From positions 62,001-126,000 of IMG/VR virus record IMGVR_UViG_3300029911_000001: a stretch of 64,000 bases of DNA; one strand, written 5' to 3'. Below, piece after piece: positions 19,432 to 27,574 of this stretch (position 1 is its first letter; each line of letters begins with the position of its first letter). The stretch is from a virus. Under the pieces are notes generated by a model, which saw nothing but the letters and a program-made list of their open reading frames with translations, was not told the DNA's origin and did not search any database. A program made the translations under genes and the position numbers.

Positions 19432-22140
19432 CTACTCCTCGTAAGATGAGAAGAAGTCGCCACCAGAAATTTCCCAACAGAGGTCAGTTCTGGGCGCAAG
19501 CAACCCCATGGGGTGTGTGACATCCCAGTTCGCCACTTCACCCGTGACATTGTTAGTCGAGTCCACCACCGCAATCCATTTGCTGGGGTCGGTGTAAGGG
19601 TTTGAACCGAAGCACTGCCAGACAATCGTGCCATCGTAAGTCGGCACAGTCTTGGACTGGCTGAAGCCGATGCGTGCTGTTGCCGAACCTTCCAACTGTG
19701 TCTCTGAATTGTAGTCAGCGTGAACCAAAGTCATGATAATGCTGGAGCCACTGAATGCAACTACGGGCAGCGTGAGTCCATTGAGAAACGTGGCGAACGA
19801 GAATCCGAGCAAGGTGATGAGACTGACATCATTTACCAAACCCATTCCCGCTGTGCTGTTCACAACCAACGTGAGCAGGTTGTTAGAAATACTGACAGCA
19901 TCAAACGTTGTCGCAACTGTCGCAACCGGTGATGTGAGACCCGGAGACGGAGGAGACTGAGGGGGCGACTGCGGCGATGAGCCCGAGTTTGCAATCTGGA
20001 GACTGCCGTTATTGTCAATCATCAACTGTCCTGTGTAAAAGTTAGTGCTAGGTGCCCACTGGCGAATGCCAGCAACGTAGAGACCGTTCTGTGCGAGGTA
20101 GTAAGCCTGATAGATTGATGGGGACGACAGCGGTGTCCAGTAGGTCTGGTTGGTGTCCCCAATAGGGTCTTGCCCTGTGCTCTTTTTCTTGGCACGATAC
20201 AACTGCCAACCACCCGGTGTCCATACCCCCGCGTTGAAACTACCATCCTCTCCCCAGTACCGGCCACGCACGAGCGTGCCCTTGGGGTACGTGACAGTGG
20301 TGTCCCATACAGTAGGAGACGCATTCAACTGCTGCCAACTTGAGACCATGATAGGCGTGAGCACACGACGACCATATGCAGCCAACGTTGTGGTTGGGTT
20401 AGCCGGGTCGAATGTAGGAGCCTGATACAGCATCGGGTCGAACGGAGGCTCTTCCACTTGCTGAATAAGGATTTCCAACGTGTCGTCAATGCCAGTTCCC
20501 ACGCAATTCAGGTTCTGATAGTAGCTCTGATAGTACGGCTGCTGTGAAATTGGTAGAGCAGCATAGGCCGCAATCGTAATCTCGGGCGTACCGATGTTTA
20601 TCCACACCAAATATGATGGGGGGCTAGTTGGAGGGCTCGATAGACCATCCTCAGTTGTCCCTTGTAGGGTAGGGTTCCAAGTGGGCTTGATGGTACCAGA
20701 GACCCCGCCTACAAGGGTCAGTTGAACGTTACCGTTCGAGTCCTGAATGATAGTGCCAGCCGGGAAGTTGGTTGTGGCAATCCAGCCCTGATAAATCTGC
20801 GTGGTAAGCGTGTAAGCGATGAGGGAGTAGTACGCTGCCTGTGCTGCTGGTAAGGTAGCTAACTGATACTGGGTCAGATACCGTGGGCTGATGAAGCAGT
20901 TCACGTTCTCATCACCAAATGCACCAAATACTGTGGTGAACTCAAGACCAACGTGGGCTGGCTTGGCGAGGTCAATGGCAGTGTAGAGAGAGTTGGTAAT
21001 TTGCTGCAACTCAGCGAGGCTTTGGATGTCTGTAAGAGGGTCGTCTCCACCAACGTTTACGCTAACTGCGATGGCGTTCCGGTCGCTCTGGTCATAAAAC
21101 CCACCAGTCGTAATTTGCTTGTACAGTTCCTCCACGATGATGTTCTTGCCCGTGTAGGCGTAGATAACATCCTGAACAGACTTAGCTGTCGCACCTTCCT
21201 GATATGCGCTCAGGAGGTCAACCAACATATCACGATAGCCCACTGGGTATGCCAGCGGAGAAGGGGCTTGACCGTAATTTGTCCAGACAACCGAACCATC
21301 GGTTGTAATCCCACCGAGTTCAAGAGACCATGAAGGCTGAGATGATGCCGTTGCGCCCGGAGTTGTCGCTACCTGCAAGTTGCCATTGCTGTCAACAATC
21401 ACCGCGTTGGCGATGAAGCCGGTGTTTCCTGCCCATACCAAGAACCCTGCACCCTCAGCGCCAAAATCACCCATGTCAAACTGAGTCTGCTGTTGGAACG
21501 TGCCGGTAACAAACAGAGGATCAGCATACTCACGCTTGATGTCCGGGGGAGTAAGATACACCGGGTTCTTGGCTACAATGTCGTACGAGTACATGTACTC
21601 GATACGAGCCAGTTCCATTGCGATGGCACGGATGAATGCACCCCAAAGGCTCTGGTCGTTTCGCGTAGTGTAGAAGTTGGCGACTGCACTGATGAGGGAA
21701 CGATACCGTGCGTCCTCCAACTGAATGAGGTCTTCGCGAGAGCGAAGGTAGTATTGGTCTTCCTGAGTAACAACAGGAACCATCACCCACACAGTGGTGC
21801 CCGGCAGGGACGGCTGATGCTGTGGTTCAGCGCGACGGTGGTGGTGATGGTGCTGATGCTGTTTGCGCGGCTGCCATGGCTGGAGAGGGCGTTTATGCCG
21901 ACGATCCCGGTGGTCCGCGCCCAGGAACACGTCCTTGAACTGGTTCATCCCCGCGTGCTGCACGGACCCGGCGGGAATTGCCGTCGATCCAGCAGGCAAC
22001 GTGTGGGTGGCGGGATTCTGATTGAATGATCCACCCCTGCTCGTACAGATGTACGATTGGCTACTATACTGTACTGAGTCAAGGTAACTATACTCTGTGG
22101 TAGCAGACCAAGTTCCTCGCGGGTTGTAAATTGGCGTCAT
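19432..22140 (-). CDS. Baseplate/tail protein with N-terminal carbohydrate-binding module
   Basis: This gene encodes 902 residues. Residues 1-35 contain GTWSATTEYSYLDSVQYSSQ, the same module as the fibre at 14449-15045. About residues 40-120 are an unusual His/Arg/Gln-rich segment that coincides with G+C-rich DNA (21790-22030). From about 125 the sequence is a helical then beta-rich tail protein (YYLRSREDLIQLEDARYRSL, later repeated PAGTIIQDSNGNVQL-type units). Similar SNG-NLQ/VQ units occur near residues 245, 460 and 720. It starts right after the baseplate J gene and ends with TAG. It is probably a baseplate wedge or fibre-network protein. Confidence 0.6.
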   Translation of the reverse strand: MTPIYNPRGTWSATTEYSYLDSVQYSSQSYICTSRGGSFNQNPATHTLPAGSTAIPAGSVQHAGMNQFKDVFLGADHRDRRHKRPLQPWQPRKQHQHHHHHRRAEPQHQPSLPGTTVWVMVPVVTQEDQYYLRSREDLIQLEDARYRSLISAVANFYTTRNDQSLWGAFIRAIAMELARIEYMYSYDIVAKNPVYLTPPDIKREYADPLFVTGTFQQQTQFDMGDFGAEGAGFLVWAGNTGFIANAVIVDSNGNLQVATTPGATASSQPSWSLELGGITTDGSVVWTNYGQAPSPLAYPVGYRDMLVDLLSAYQEGATAKSVQDVIYAYTGKNIIVEELYKQITTGGFYDQSDRNAIAVSVNVGGDDPLTDIQSLAELQQITNSLYTAIDLAKPAHVGLEFTTVFGAFGDENVNCFISPRYLTQYQLATLPAAQAAYYSLIAYTLTTQIYQGWIATTNFPAGTIIQDSNGNVQLTLVGGVSGTIKPTWNPTLQGTTEDGLSSPPTSPPSYLVWINIGTPEITIAAYAALPISQQPYYQSYYQNLNCVGTGIDDTLEILIQQVEEPPFDPMLYQAPTFDPANPTTTLAAYGRRVLTPIMVSSWQQLNASPTVWDTTVTYPKGTLVRGRYWGEDGSFNAGVWTPGGWQLYRAKKKSTGQDPIGDTNQTYWTPLSSPSIYQAYYLAQNGLYVAGIRQWAPSTNFYTGQLMIDNNGSLQIANSGSSPQSPPQSPPSPGLTSPVATVATTFDAVSISNNLLTLVVNSTAGMGLVNDVSLITLLGFSFATFLNGLTLPVVAFSGSSIIMTLVHADYNSETQLEGSATARIGFSQSKTVPTYDGTIVWQCFGSNPYTDPSKWIAVVDSTNNVTGEVANWDVTHPMGLLAPRTDLCWEISGGDFFSSYEE
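21790..22030 (+). other. G+C-rich, compositionally foreign segment inside the 902-residue gene
   Basis: Read on the plus strand, part of the segment looks like bacterial protein. LMLWFSATVVVMVLMLFARL resembles a membrane helix, and 21965-22021 reads DPAGIAVDPAGNVWVAGF then stop, an NHL/beta-propeller-type repeat. On the minus strand the same DNA gives a biased RRHKR...HQHHHHHRR stretch in the 902-residue gene. It may be a captured host fragment or an assembly chimera. Confidence 0.4.
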
Positions 22141-22143
22141 GCT

Positions 22144-25100
22144 TTAGCTCCCAGTCAGATAGCTCAGAGTGATTTTTCCGGGAACAATGTACTCGGTGGA
22201 CGACATGGTTATGTCAGTTGCAGAGCCTGATCCAAACACTTGATAAGTGCAGAAGAACGAGTACAGGGATGGGTTGATGGTCTTGCTTGGAAGGGTAATG
22301 ATGACCCTCTGAGCGTAGGTCGAAGGTAGCGGGTTCGTCGGTGTGATGGAGTCTCCAGTACCGATGATGTAGAAGGAGCCAGACACCGACATTGGAGGCA
22401 GACCCACCGCAGCCGCCGGAGTTACCGCAGTCGAGAGGAAGCTCTGAATCGAGGTTGTACGTGCGTACGCCTGACCTTGATAGAGGAAGCCAACGAACGC
22501 ATCAACTTCGCCTCCCGAAGGAATCGTGCTGTCGGGAAGAACCGCACTCTGCGTGATGAAGCTATTGGCCGGAGTGGCCAAGCCAGCGAATGCGGGGTCG
22601 GAGGACAAAGGAATCCATGTTGTGTTGGTTGGGATGACTACACCTATGTCATAGGAGCCGTCGCTCTTGGCACACTTCACCAACGGTAGGTTGACATTCT
22701 GCACACCAGTCACGCCCATGACCTGCTGAACAAGTTCAGACTGGTACAACGTCGTAGTGGCGTTGTCCATAACAAGATCAATGGTGGAGCGGATAATAGG
22801 ATCAAGCGTGTCCGATGAGGCGTTAGGAGACAAGATCACTGTCATCGTAACGTCCACAGGGGTAGCAACCATGGACTTCACCAGAACATCTGCCGCCGCG
22901 TGCTTGAAGGTGGTAACTTGATTTGCGAGAATTTCTACAAAAGCCGGGTACTCAGTCGCAAAGGTGAACGCTTCTGTGATGAAGTACTCGACTGTAACCT
23001 GTCCACCATCCGGGATGCGGGTGGTTTCAATGTTAGCTGCCGAGCGTGCAATTGCAGCCGTGCCAGAAAGGGGGTCTACAGTGAGAACAAAGTCGGTGTT
23101 CTCCTTCATAATTGTGCCGTTGTAAGTTACCTTGATGTACCGGCTGTCATGCGGTATCAGAGCCCCGATAAGACCCGTTGAAAGCGACAGGTTGATGGTG
23201 CCGTCCGAGTTGTACACCGCACCATCCAAGGTGAGCGTGGTGTTGCCATAACTCTCCGGGAGCCACGTGTTGTAGACGAAACCTTGATTGTCCAGCACTG
23301 AGTAGGAAGTCCCGGTCAACGTCTGCGTCTCCCCTGAAATGAGAGACACCTTCTCATTTATGGTGAACTTGTTATACGTTACCGAAATCTTCTGGTTGTT
23401 CTGAATCGTGCTACCTGTTAATGGTTGTATTCCATACGTATGGTATGAACCTGTGGCTAGGATAGTATAGTCTGTGCCGAAGCCGTACAGAGTTGACAAG
23501 TCGCTCGAACGAACCGACACCACGTTCCCCGGTGTGCCACTGGTGTTGGACACATCCATCGCTGAGTCAATCGTGACCGGCTGACCCAGAAGTGCTGTGA
23601 TGGTTGCTGTTAGGGGAGCACTCGCTGCGGTCGAAACCTGCACAACATCCCCTGCCTGATTGGAACCGCCGTTGAGTAGGAAGTCTGATGTGTGAACAAG
23701 GTTGATGAGAGCCGTAGGAACGGCAGCAGTCTGAGTTGGCTGACCGATAACCGAGTTCACTGACACAATTGGCTGAAGGGCTGGGGTGTCAGACAGGGGG
23801 GACTGGTAACGTGCCAGTAACTGTAACGTCGTGTTACCCCCCTGAGATAGGTTGGATACCGCCGCCGCGTTGGTGGCCGGGACGCCGTTGAGCAGCAACG
23901 GCACCGACACCTGAGTGAACTGGTCACCGACAATCTGGTATGCCATGTCATTCGGGTTGAGGATGATGTAGCCATTCACATTGTCAAATTGAGCACGCTC
24001 CAAGCCGAGGTAGAAACTACCTGTGAGACGAGTTACAAGGAGAGTCACACCCTGATAGAGAGGGAAGGACAGTGTGGAGAAATTTGGAATCTGGAAACGC
24101 AAAGTACTTGCGTTGAAAGAGCCCAACGTGAGGTATGACGTAGGTGTGCCGAAAGTGCCGGTGTTCTGGTACTGGAATGCTACAACTTCATCCTGCTCCG
24201 AGAAATTGATGCCACGGGTGTAGATGTCAACGCAGCCGTACACGTGCTTCTGACGGAGGTAGTCCCAATCCCGCAGCATCTCAGTGTCTCCCGCTGCCAC
24301 AACAGTTGCCGCCACGATTCCGGGAGTTGCGAGAGCGGTATTAAGGTACCCATTGCGAGTACCAGAGTCAACACCAGTGATGAGACGGTTCTCGATACGA
24401 GCCGCGTACTTAGAGTTCAACTCATCGTCCAAACCAAAGGCGGCAGAATCTGGGTTGGTGCAGTACCAGCCTGATGGAGCCCCCGAGCCAATGGTTCTTA
24501 TGGTTCCCGCACCAGCGTTGGTATTGATGCCAGCCGACTGACAGGAAGCCGGTACGCTAATTGACCACCACTGATTGATGGGGTCGTAGAAAGTGCTTGC
24601 TGAGTTTGCTGTGATGGTTGCGGAGCCAGTTGTGGTGAAGGTGAGCGAGGGGGTCTGCGCATCTGGCACTGTCTGAACTGTAAGTCCAATGGGGAAAGCT
24701 ACTGTTCCTGTGGGCTTGGTGTATGTATAAAACGTGAGTTGAACAACAGAGCTTGTTGCCCCGAGACGAGGGATACCCGCTCGTTCCCCCAGAATGTTAA
24801 ACTGTTGGTCGATGAGTGTTTGAGTGTCGGCGGGATTCAACCCATAAGCACGGGCAAGCTGCTGCTTGATGGGAGACGAGGTGTATGGGTCGCTATAGCC
24901 ATTCCCGCTCACATTATCCACTTGCGACAAGGCGGAGACCGACTGGCTCACACGAGAGAACCACTCACGTACACTCAAGTTGGCAAGCTCGATGGATACA
25001 GGGTCAATCATCAAATCGCGTAGCTCAGAGCGTGGCGATAAGTCAAGGTTCGGGTAGTTTCTCGTAACTTGCTGAATCAAACGAGAGGCGATGTCTTCCT

Positions 25101-26115
25101 TACGCTGGAGAGCGAGGAAGTCAGTGGGGGATACTAACTTGAGGTTGACAAAGCCACATGTAATAGGTCCGTTCTGCTGCGACTCAAACACGTTCTGAGT
25201 GTTCGGGTCTTGGACTACTGTGGACAACATCGCGTAGAATATATCGGCGTTATTCACCACCGTCTGTGGGATGTCAACGTAGTTGAAGTTGGTCGTCTGA
25301 ATCGTATCTACAGTGGTGGTTGTCTGAGTGCCCCCCGTTCCGTTGTAGGAAGTCGTAACCACTGAATCAAGAACTGACACACCTGAACGGCTCAACTGCG
25401 TTGGGGTTACAAGATCACCATACTGAACGAAGGGAGGGTTTATACCAGCCGGGTCAGTGGACAGCAGGATACGAGTACCTACGGTACCCGCATATGTAGG
25501 CTGAGACCACTCTAGGCGGCATACGTTCTGAGCCTTGTAGGACTTGACGCCAGAGGGGGGTCCAATCAAGGTGGCACCATTGCTCACGAAGGGGATGAGT
25601 GTGAACTGGATGGTAGTCTGAGTGATGGCAATGAAACCGAGATTCTCCCACACCACACCGTTGTCCGTAGTGGGGGTTCCAGTGACTGTGCTGAACGCTG
25701 GAATGGTTGTACCTGATGTCCCAGCAGTGGTAACAATCTGCACGTAGCCATTGGGGTCAACGATACGATAACCCAAGGCATACGATATGCTGGCCGTCCA
25801 TGGGGCGGCGAGAGGGTCGTAATTACGACCAACGATTTGAACTGTGGCGTCACCTTGGTTGGAGTCGATAGCTAGGGAGCCTGAGAAACTATTCCTGTTG
25901 CCGTTAATCAGCAGCGGATTACGGTTGTAATTGGTCTGGTTGTAAAGCGAGATTTCAACTTGGCTAGTGTTGGTGTCCGCCAGCAAAATGTACGCCAGCA
26001 CTGTCGTGTCAACGGAGATGGCAACGGACTGACCCTGCTGCGCCACGGGGAGGACAGGGGAGACAAGTATAAGCGGGGTTAGTGTAGTCTTTGGTGTAGT
26101 CTTTGGTGTTGGCAT
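22144..26115 (-). CDS. Baseplate J-like protein, extended
   Basis: This gene encodes 1323 residues. The region from about 370 to 670 matches baseplate J-type proteins. It contains RELRDLMIDPVSIELANLSV-like sequence, then LGERAGIPRLGATSSVVQLT, the GxAxFPIGLTVQT and INTNAGAGTIRTI features, and DDELNSKYAARIENRLITGV. These form the wedge that links the tail tube region to the outer baseplate. About 1-330 and 700-1323 are extra beta-rich domains beyond the usual 300-400 residues. Start overlaps the preceding gene (TAATG). Confidence 0.8.
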   Translation of the reverse strand: MPTPKTTPKTTLTPLILVSPVLPVAQQGQSVAISVDTTVLAYILLADTNTSQVEISLYNQTNYNRNPLLINGNRNSFSGSLAIDSNQGDATVQIVGRNYDPLAAPWTASISYALGYRIVDPNGYVQIVTTAGTSGTTIPAFSTVTGTPTTDNGVVWENLGFIAITQTTIQFTLIPFVSNGATLIGPPSGVKSYKAQNVCRLEWSQPTYAGTVGTRILLSTDPAGINPPFVQYGDLVTPTQLSRSGVSVLDSVVTTSYNGTGGTQTTTTVDTIQTTNFNYVDIPQTVVNNADIFYAMLSTVVQDPNTQNVFESQQNGPITCGFVNLKLVSPTDFLALQRKEDIASRLIQQVTRNYPNLDLSPRSELRDLMIDPVSIELANLSVREWFSRVSQSVSALSQVDNVSGNGYSDPYTSSPIKQQLARAYGLNPADTQTLIDQQFNILGERAGIPRLGATSSVVQLTFYTYTKPTGTVAFPIGLTVQTVPDAQTPSLTFTTTGSATITANSASTFYDPINQWWSISVPASCQSAGINTNAGAGTIRTIGSGAPSGWYCTNPDSAAFGLDDELNSKYAARIENRLITGVDSGTRNGYLNTALATPGIVAATVVAAGDTEMLRDWDYLRQKHVYGCVDIYTRGINFSEQDEVVAFQYQNTGTFGTPTSYLTLGSFNASTLRFQIPNFSTLSFPLYQGVTLLVTRLTGSFYLGLERAQFDNVNGYIILNPNDMAYQIVGDQFTQVSVPLLLNGVPATNAAAVSNLSQGGNTTLQLLARYQSPLSDTPALQPIVSVNSVIGQPTQTAAVPTALINLVHTSDFLLNGGSNQAGDVVQVSTAASAPLTATITALLGQPVTIDSAMDVSNTSGTPGNVVSVRSSDLSTLYGFGTDYTILATGSYHTYGIQPLTGSTIQNNQKISVTYNKFTINEKVSLISGETQTLTGTSYSVLDNQGFVYNTWLPESYGNTTLTLDGAVYNSDGTINLSLSTGLIGALIPHDSRYIKVTYNGTIMKENTDFVLTVDPLSGTAAIARSAANIETTRIPDGGQVTVEYFITEAFTFATEYPAFVEILANQVTTFKHAAADVLVKSMVATPVDVTMTVILSPNASSDTLDPIIRSTIDLVMDNATTTLYQSELVQQVMGVTGVQNVNLPLVKCAKSDGSYDIGVVIPTNTTWIPLSSDPAFAGLATPANSFITQSAVLPDSTIPSGGEVDAFVGFLYQGQAYARTTSIQSFLSTAVTPAAAVGLPPMSVSGSFYIIGTGDSITPTNPLPSTYAQRVIITLPSKTINPSLYSFFCTYQVFGSGSATDITMSSTEYIVPGKITLSYLTGS

Positions 26116-26885
26116 TAGTTACCTACTAACTGAGAGGCGGTCGTTAAAGAGAAACTTACAGGCACACCATTGGGAGCCCCGTAAGATACTAATACGCCGG
26201 AGACAGCGACAGAGTTAGGGTCAATTTGAATCGTCTGCAAGTTATTTATATCCTTGAGCATCTCCTGCGGGTCAAGAGCCTGAACCGTACGCTGAGCCGA
26301 CTGAACCTGCTTAAGATTTTGTAGTGCTGTCATGACCTCGTTGGAGATGTCGGTGTCAGTTATAGCGAACCCAAACTTCCTTCCGATGAAGGTCTTCAAT
26401 CGGGAAGTGTACTGTGGGTAAAAGGCGCATACGGAAGTAAGTACATACTTCAGAACCTTCTGCACCAGCTTGTTAGTCCCCACGATATGCAGGACGGAGC
26501 CGTTACTAACCTGCGTGAGATTGTTTAGCTGACCCATGGTGCCACACTTCAGACAGAAATCCATGAGTGTGATGTAAGAGACCTCAATTAACGGAATGTA
26601 TGACCTAACGGGTAGGTTAAACTGAATCTTGTAGAACTGGTCTGAAGTCTGAACCCGGTTTACGTCCGGTGAAATGGTGTACCCATATACGGGGTCGGAC
26701 GGAGAGACTAGCTGCCCCCGGATATACACCTCAACCAAGGCTGCACCATTGATAGGAGCACGCATGTTTAACCCTACATTAGCGGCAACGTGTAGAGTCC
26801 TAAAGTCCCCCACATCAACCACATAACGTTCAAAACTCTGAAAATGATCGCAGTTAGCCAACTGTACATCGAGGTCATAGCTCAT
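26115..26885 (-). CDS. Baseplate protein, unknown subclass
   Basis: This gene encodes 256 residues. It is beta-rich at the N-terminus and helical from about 150 (LVQKVLKYVLTSVCAFYPQY). It lies directly upstream of the J-like gene with TAATG overlaps on both sides, as expected for a wedge partner (gp25/gp53-type position). The sequence is not close to a family I can name. Cysteines C12, C110 and C113 are present but not in a clear zinc pattern. Confidence 0.6.
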   Translation of the reverse strand: MSYDLDVQLANCDHFQSFERYVVDVGDFRTLHVAANVGLNMRAPINGAALVEVYIRGQLVSPSDPVYGYTISPDVNRVQTSDQFYKIQFNLPVRSYIPLIEVSYITLMDFCLKCGTMGQLNNLTQVSNGSVLHIVGTNKLVQKVLKYVLTSVCAFYPQYTSRLKTFIGRKFGFAITDTDISNEVMTALQNLKQVQSAQRTVQALDPQEMLKDINNLQTIQIDPNSVAVSGVLVSYGAPNGVPVSFSLTTASQLVGN

Positions 26886-27571
26886 TAGGTGCTCTGCTCC
26901 TTGATAGCAATGGGAGTATCCGCACTGCTGTGATTCATCTGCTCAAGCTCCCACTGAGTCGGGGTTTCGGCCTGATGGACACGGAAGTAGGGCTGACCCT
27001 TGTACATATTCGCCGCGTTCACGTCGTCTACTAAAACAGATACGTACTCCGGTTTTGAGAAAAGACTGTTGATTTTCGTTAACAGCGGCTGCAACGTGTA
27101 AGGGTTGTCATTATTAGCGGTCGTTGGCGGAGTCTGGGCGAAGTTATGATTGTACTGAGCCATATCCTCGTTTTTCTCAATGAGGCAGCGTAGCTGGTTC
27201 ATGTAGAAGATTGCGTCTTCATCCCTCTGAAACATATCCTTCATTCGCGTCTTGATGCGACTCATCATGACCATAGGTATGTGGTCGTCATTGTTGATGG
27301 CGTAATTGAAATGTCCGTTAGGTCCCGGTGACCATAAGTCCTTCTCGAAGGTTGGAGTTAGCGTCTGGTCATTCTGAGTTGTGTAATACTGCTCCAGCAA
27401 ACCAGCAGTCTTACGAAGTTGCTGAGCCCGTATTTGGTAGAACTGAGTTATGCCGGGAAAATTCTGCTCACGCGCAGCCACCCATGCTTGGAATGCATTC
27501 CACTGTGTTAGAGTGAAACGCCCCAAGAAGTTGAAAGGGGGATTGGGGTAAGCATATTTGAAAGAGGCCAT
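26885..27571 (-). CDS. Structural protein, unknown (baseplate region)
   Basis: This gene encodes 228 residues beginning MASFKYAYPNPPFNFLGRFT. It is helical in its first half (RAQQLRKTAGLLEQYYTTQN) with a Met/Arg-rich middle and polar C-terminus. It shares TAATG coupling with the next gene. By location it is a baseplate or tail-hub accessory protein. No family recognised. Confidence 0.6.
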   Translation of the reverse strand: MASFKYAYPNPPFNFLGRFTLTQWNAFQAWVAAREQNFPGITQFYQIRAQQLRKTAGLLEQYYTTQNDQTLTPTFEKDLWSPGPNGHFNYAINNDDHIPMVMMSRIKTRMKDMFQRDEDAIFYMNQLRCLIEKNEDMAQYNHNFAQTPPTTANNDNPYTLQPLLTKINSLFSKPEYVSVLVDDVNAANMYKGQPYFRVHQAETPTQWELEQMNHSSADTPIAIKEQST

Positions 27572-27574
27572 AGA

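Noticed and set aside
21493-22029. 178-residue plus-strand frame
   Set aside because: It is antisense to the baseplate-type gene and much of it is the complement of tail sequence; only the 21790-22030 part looks foreign.
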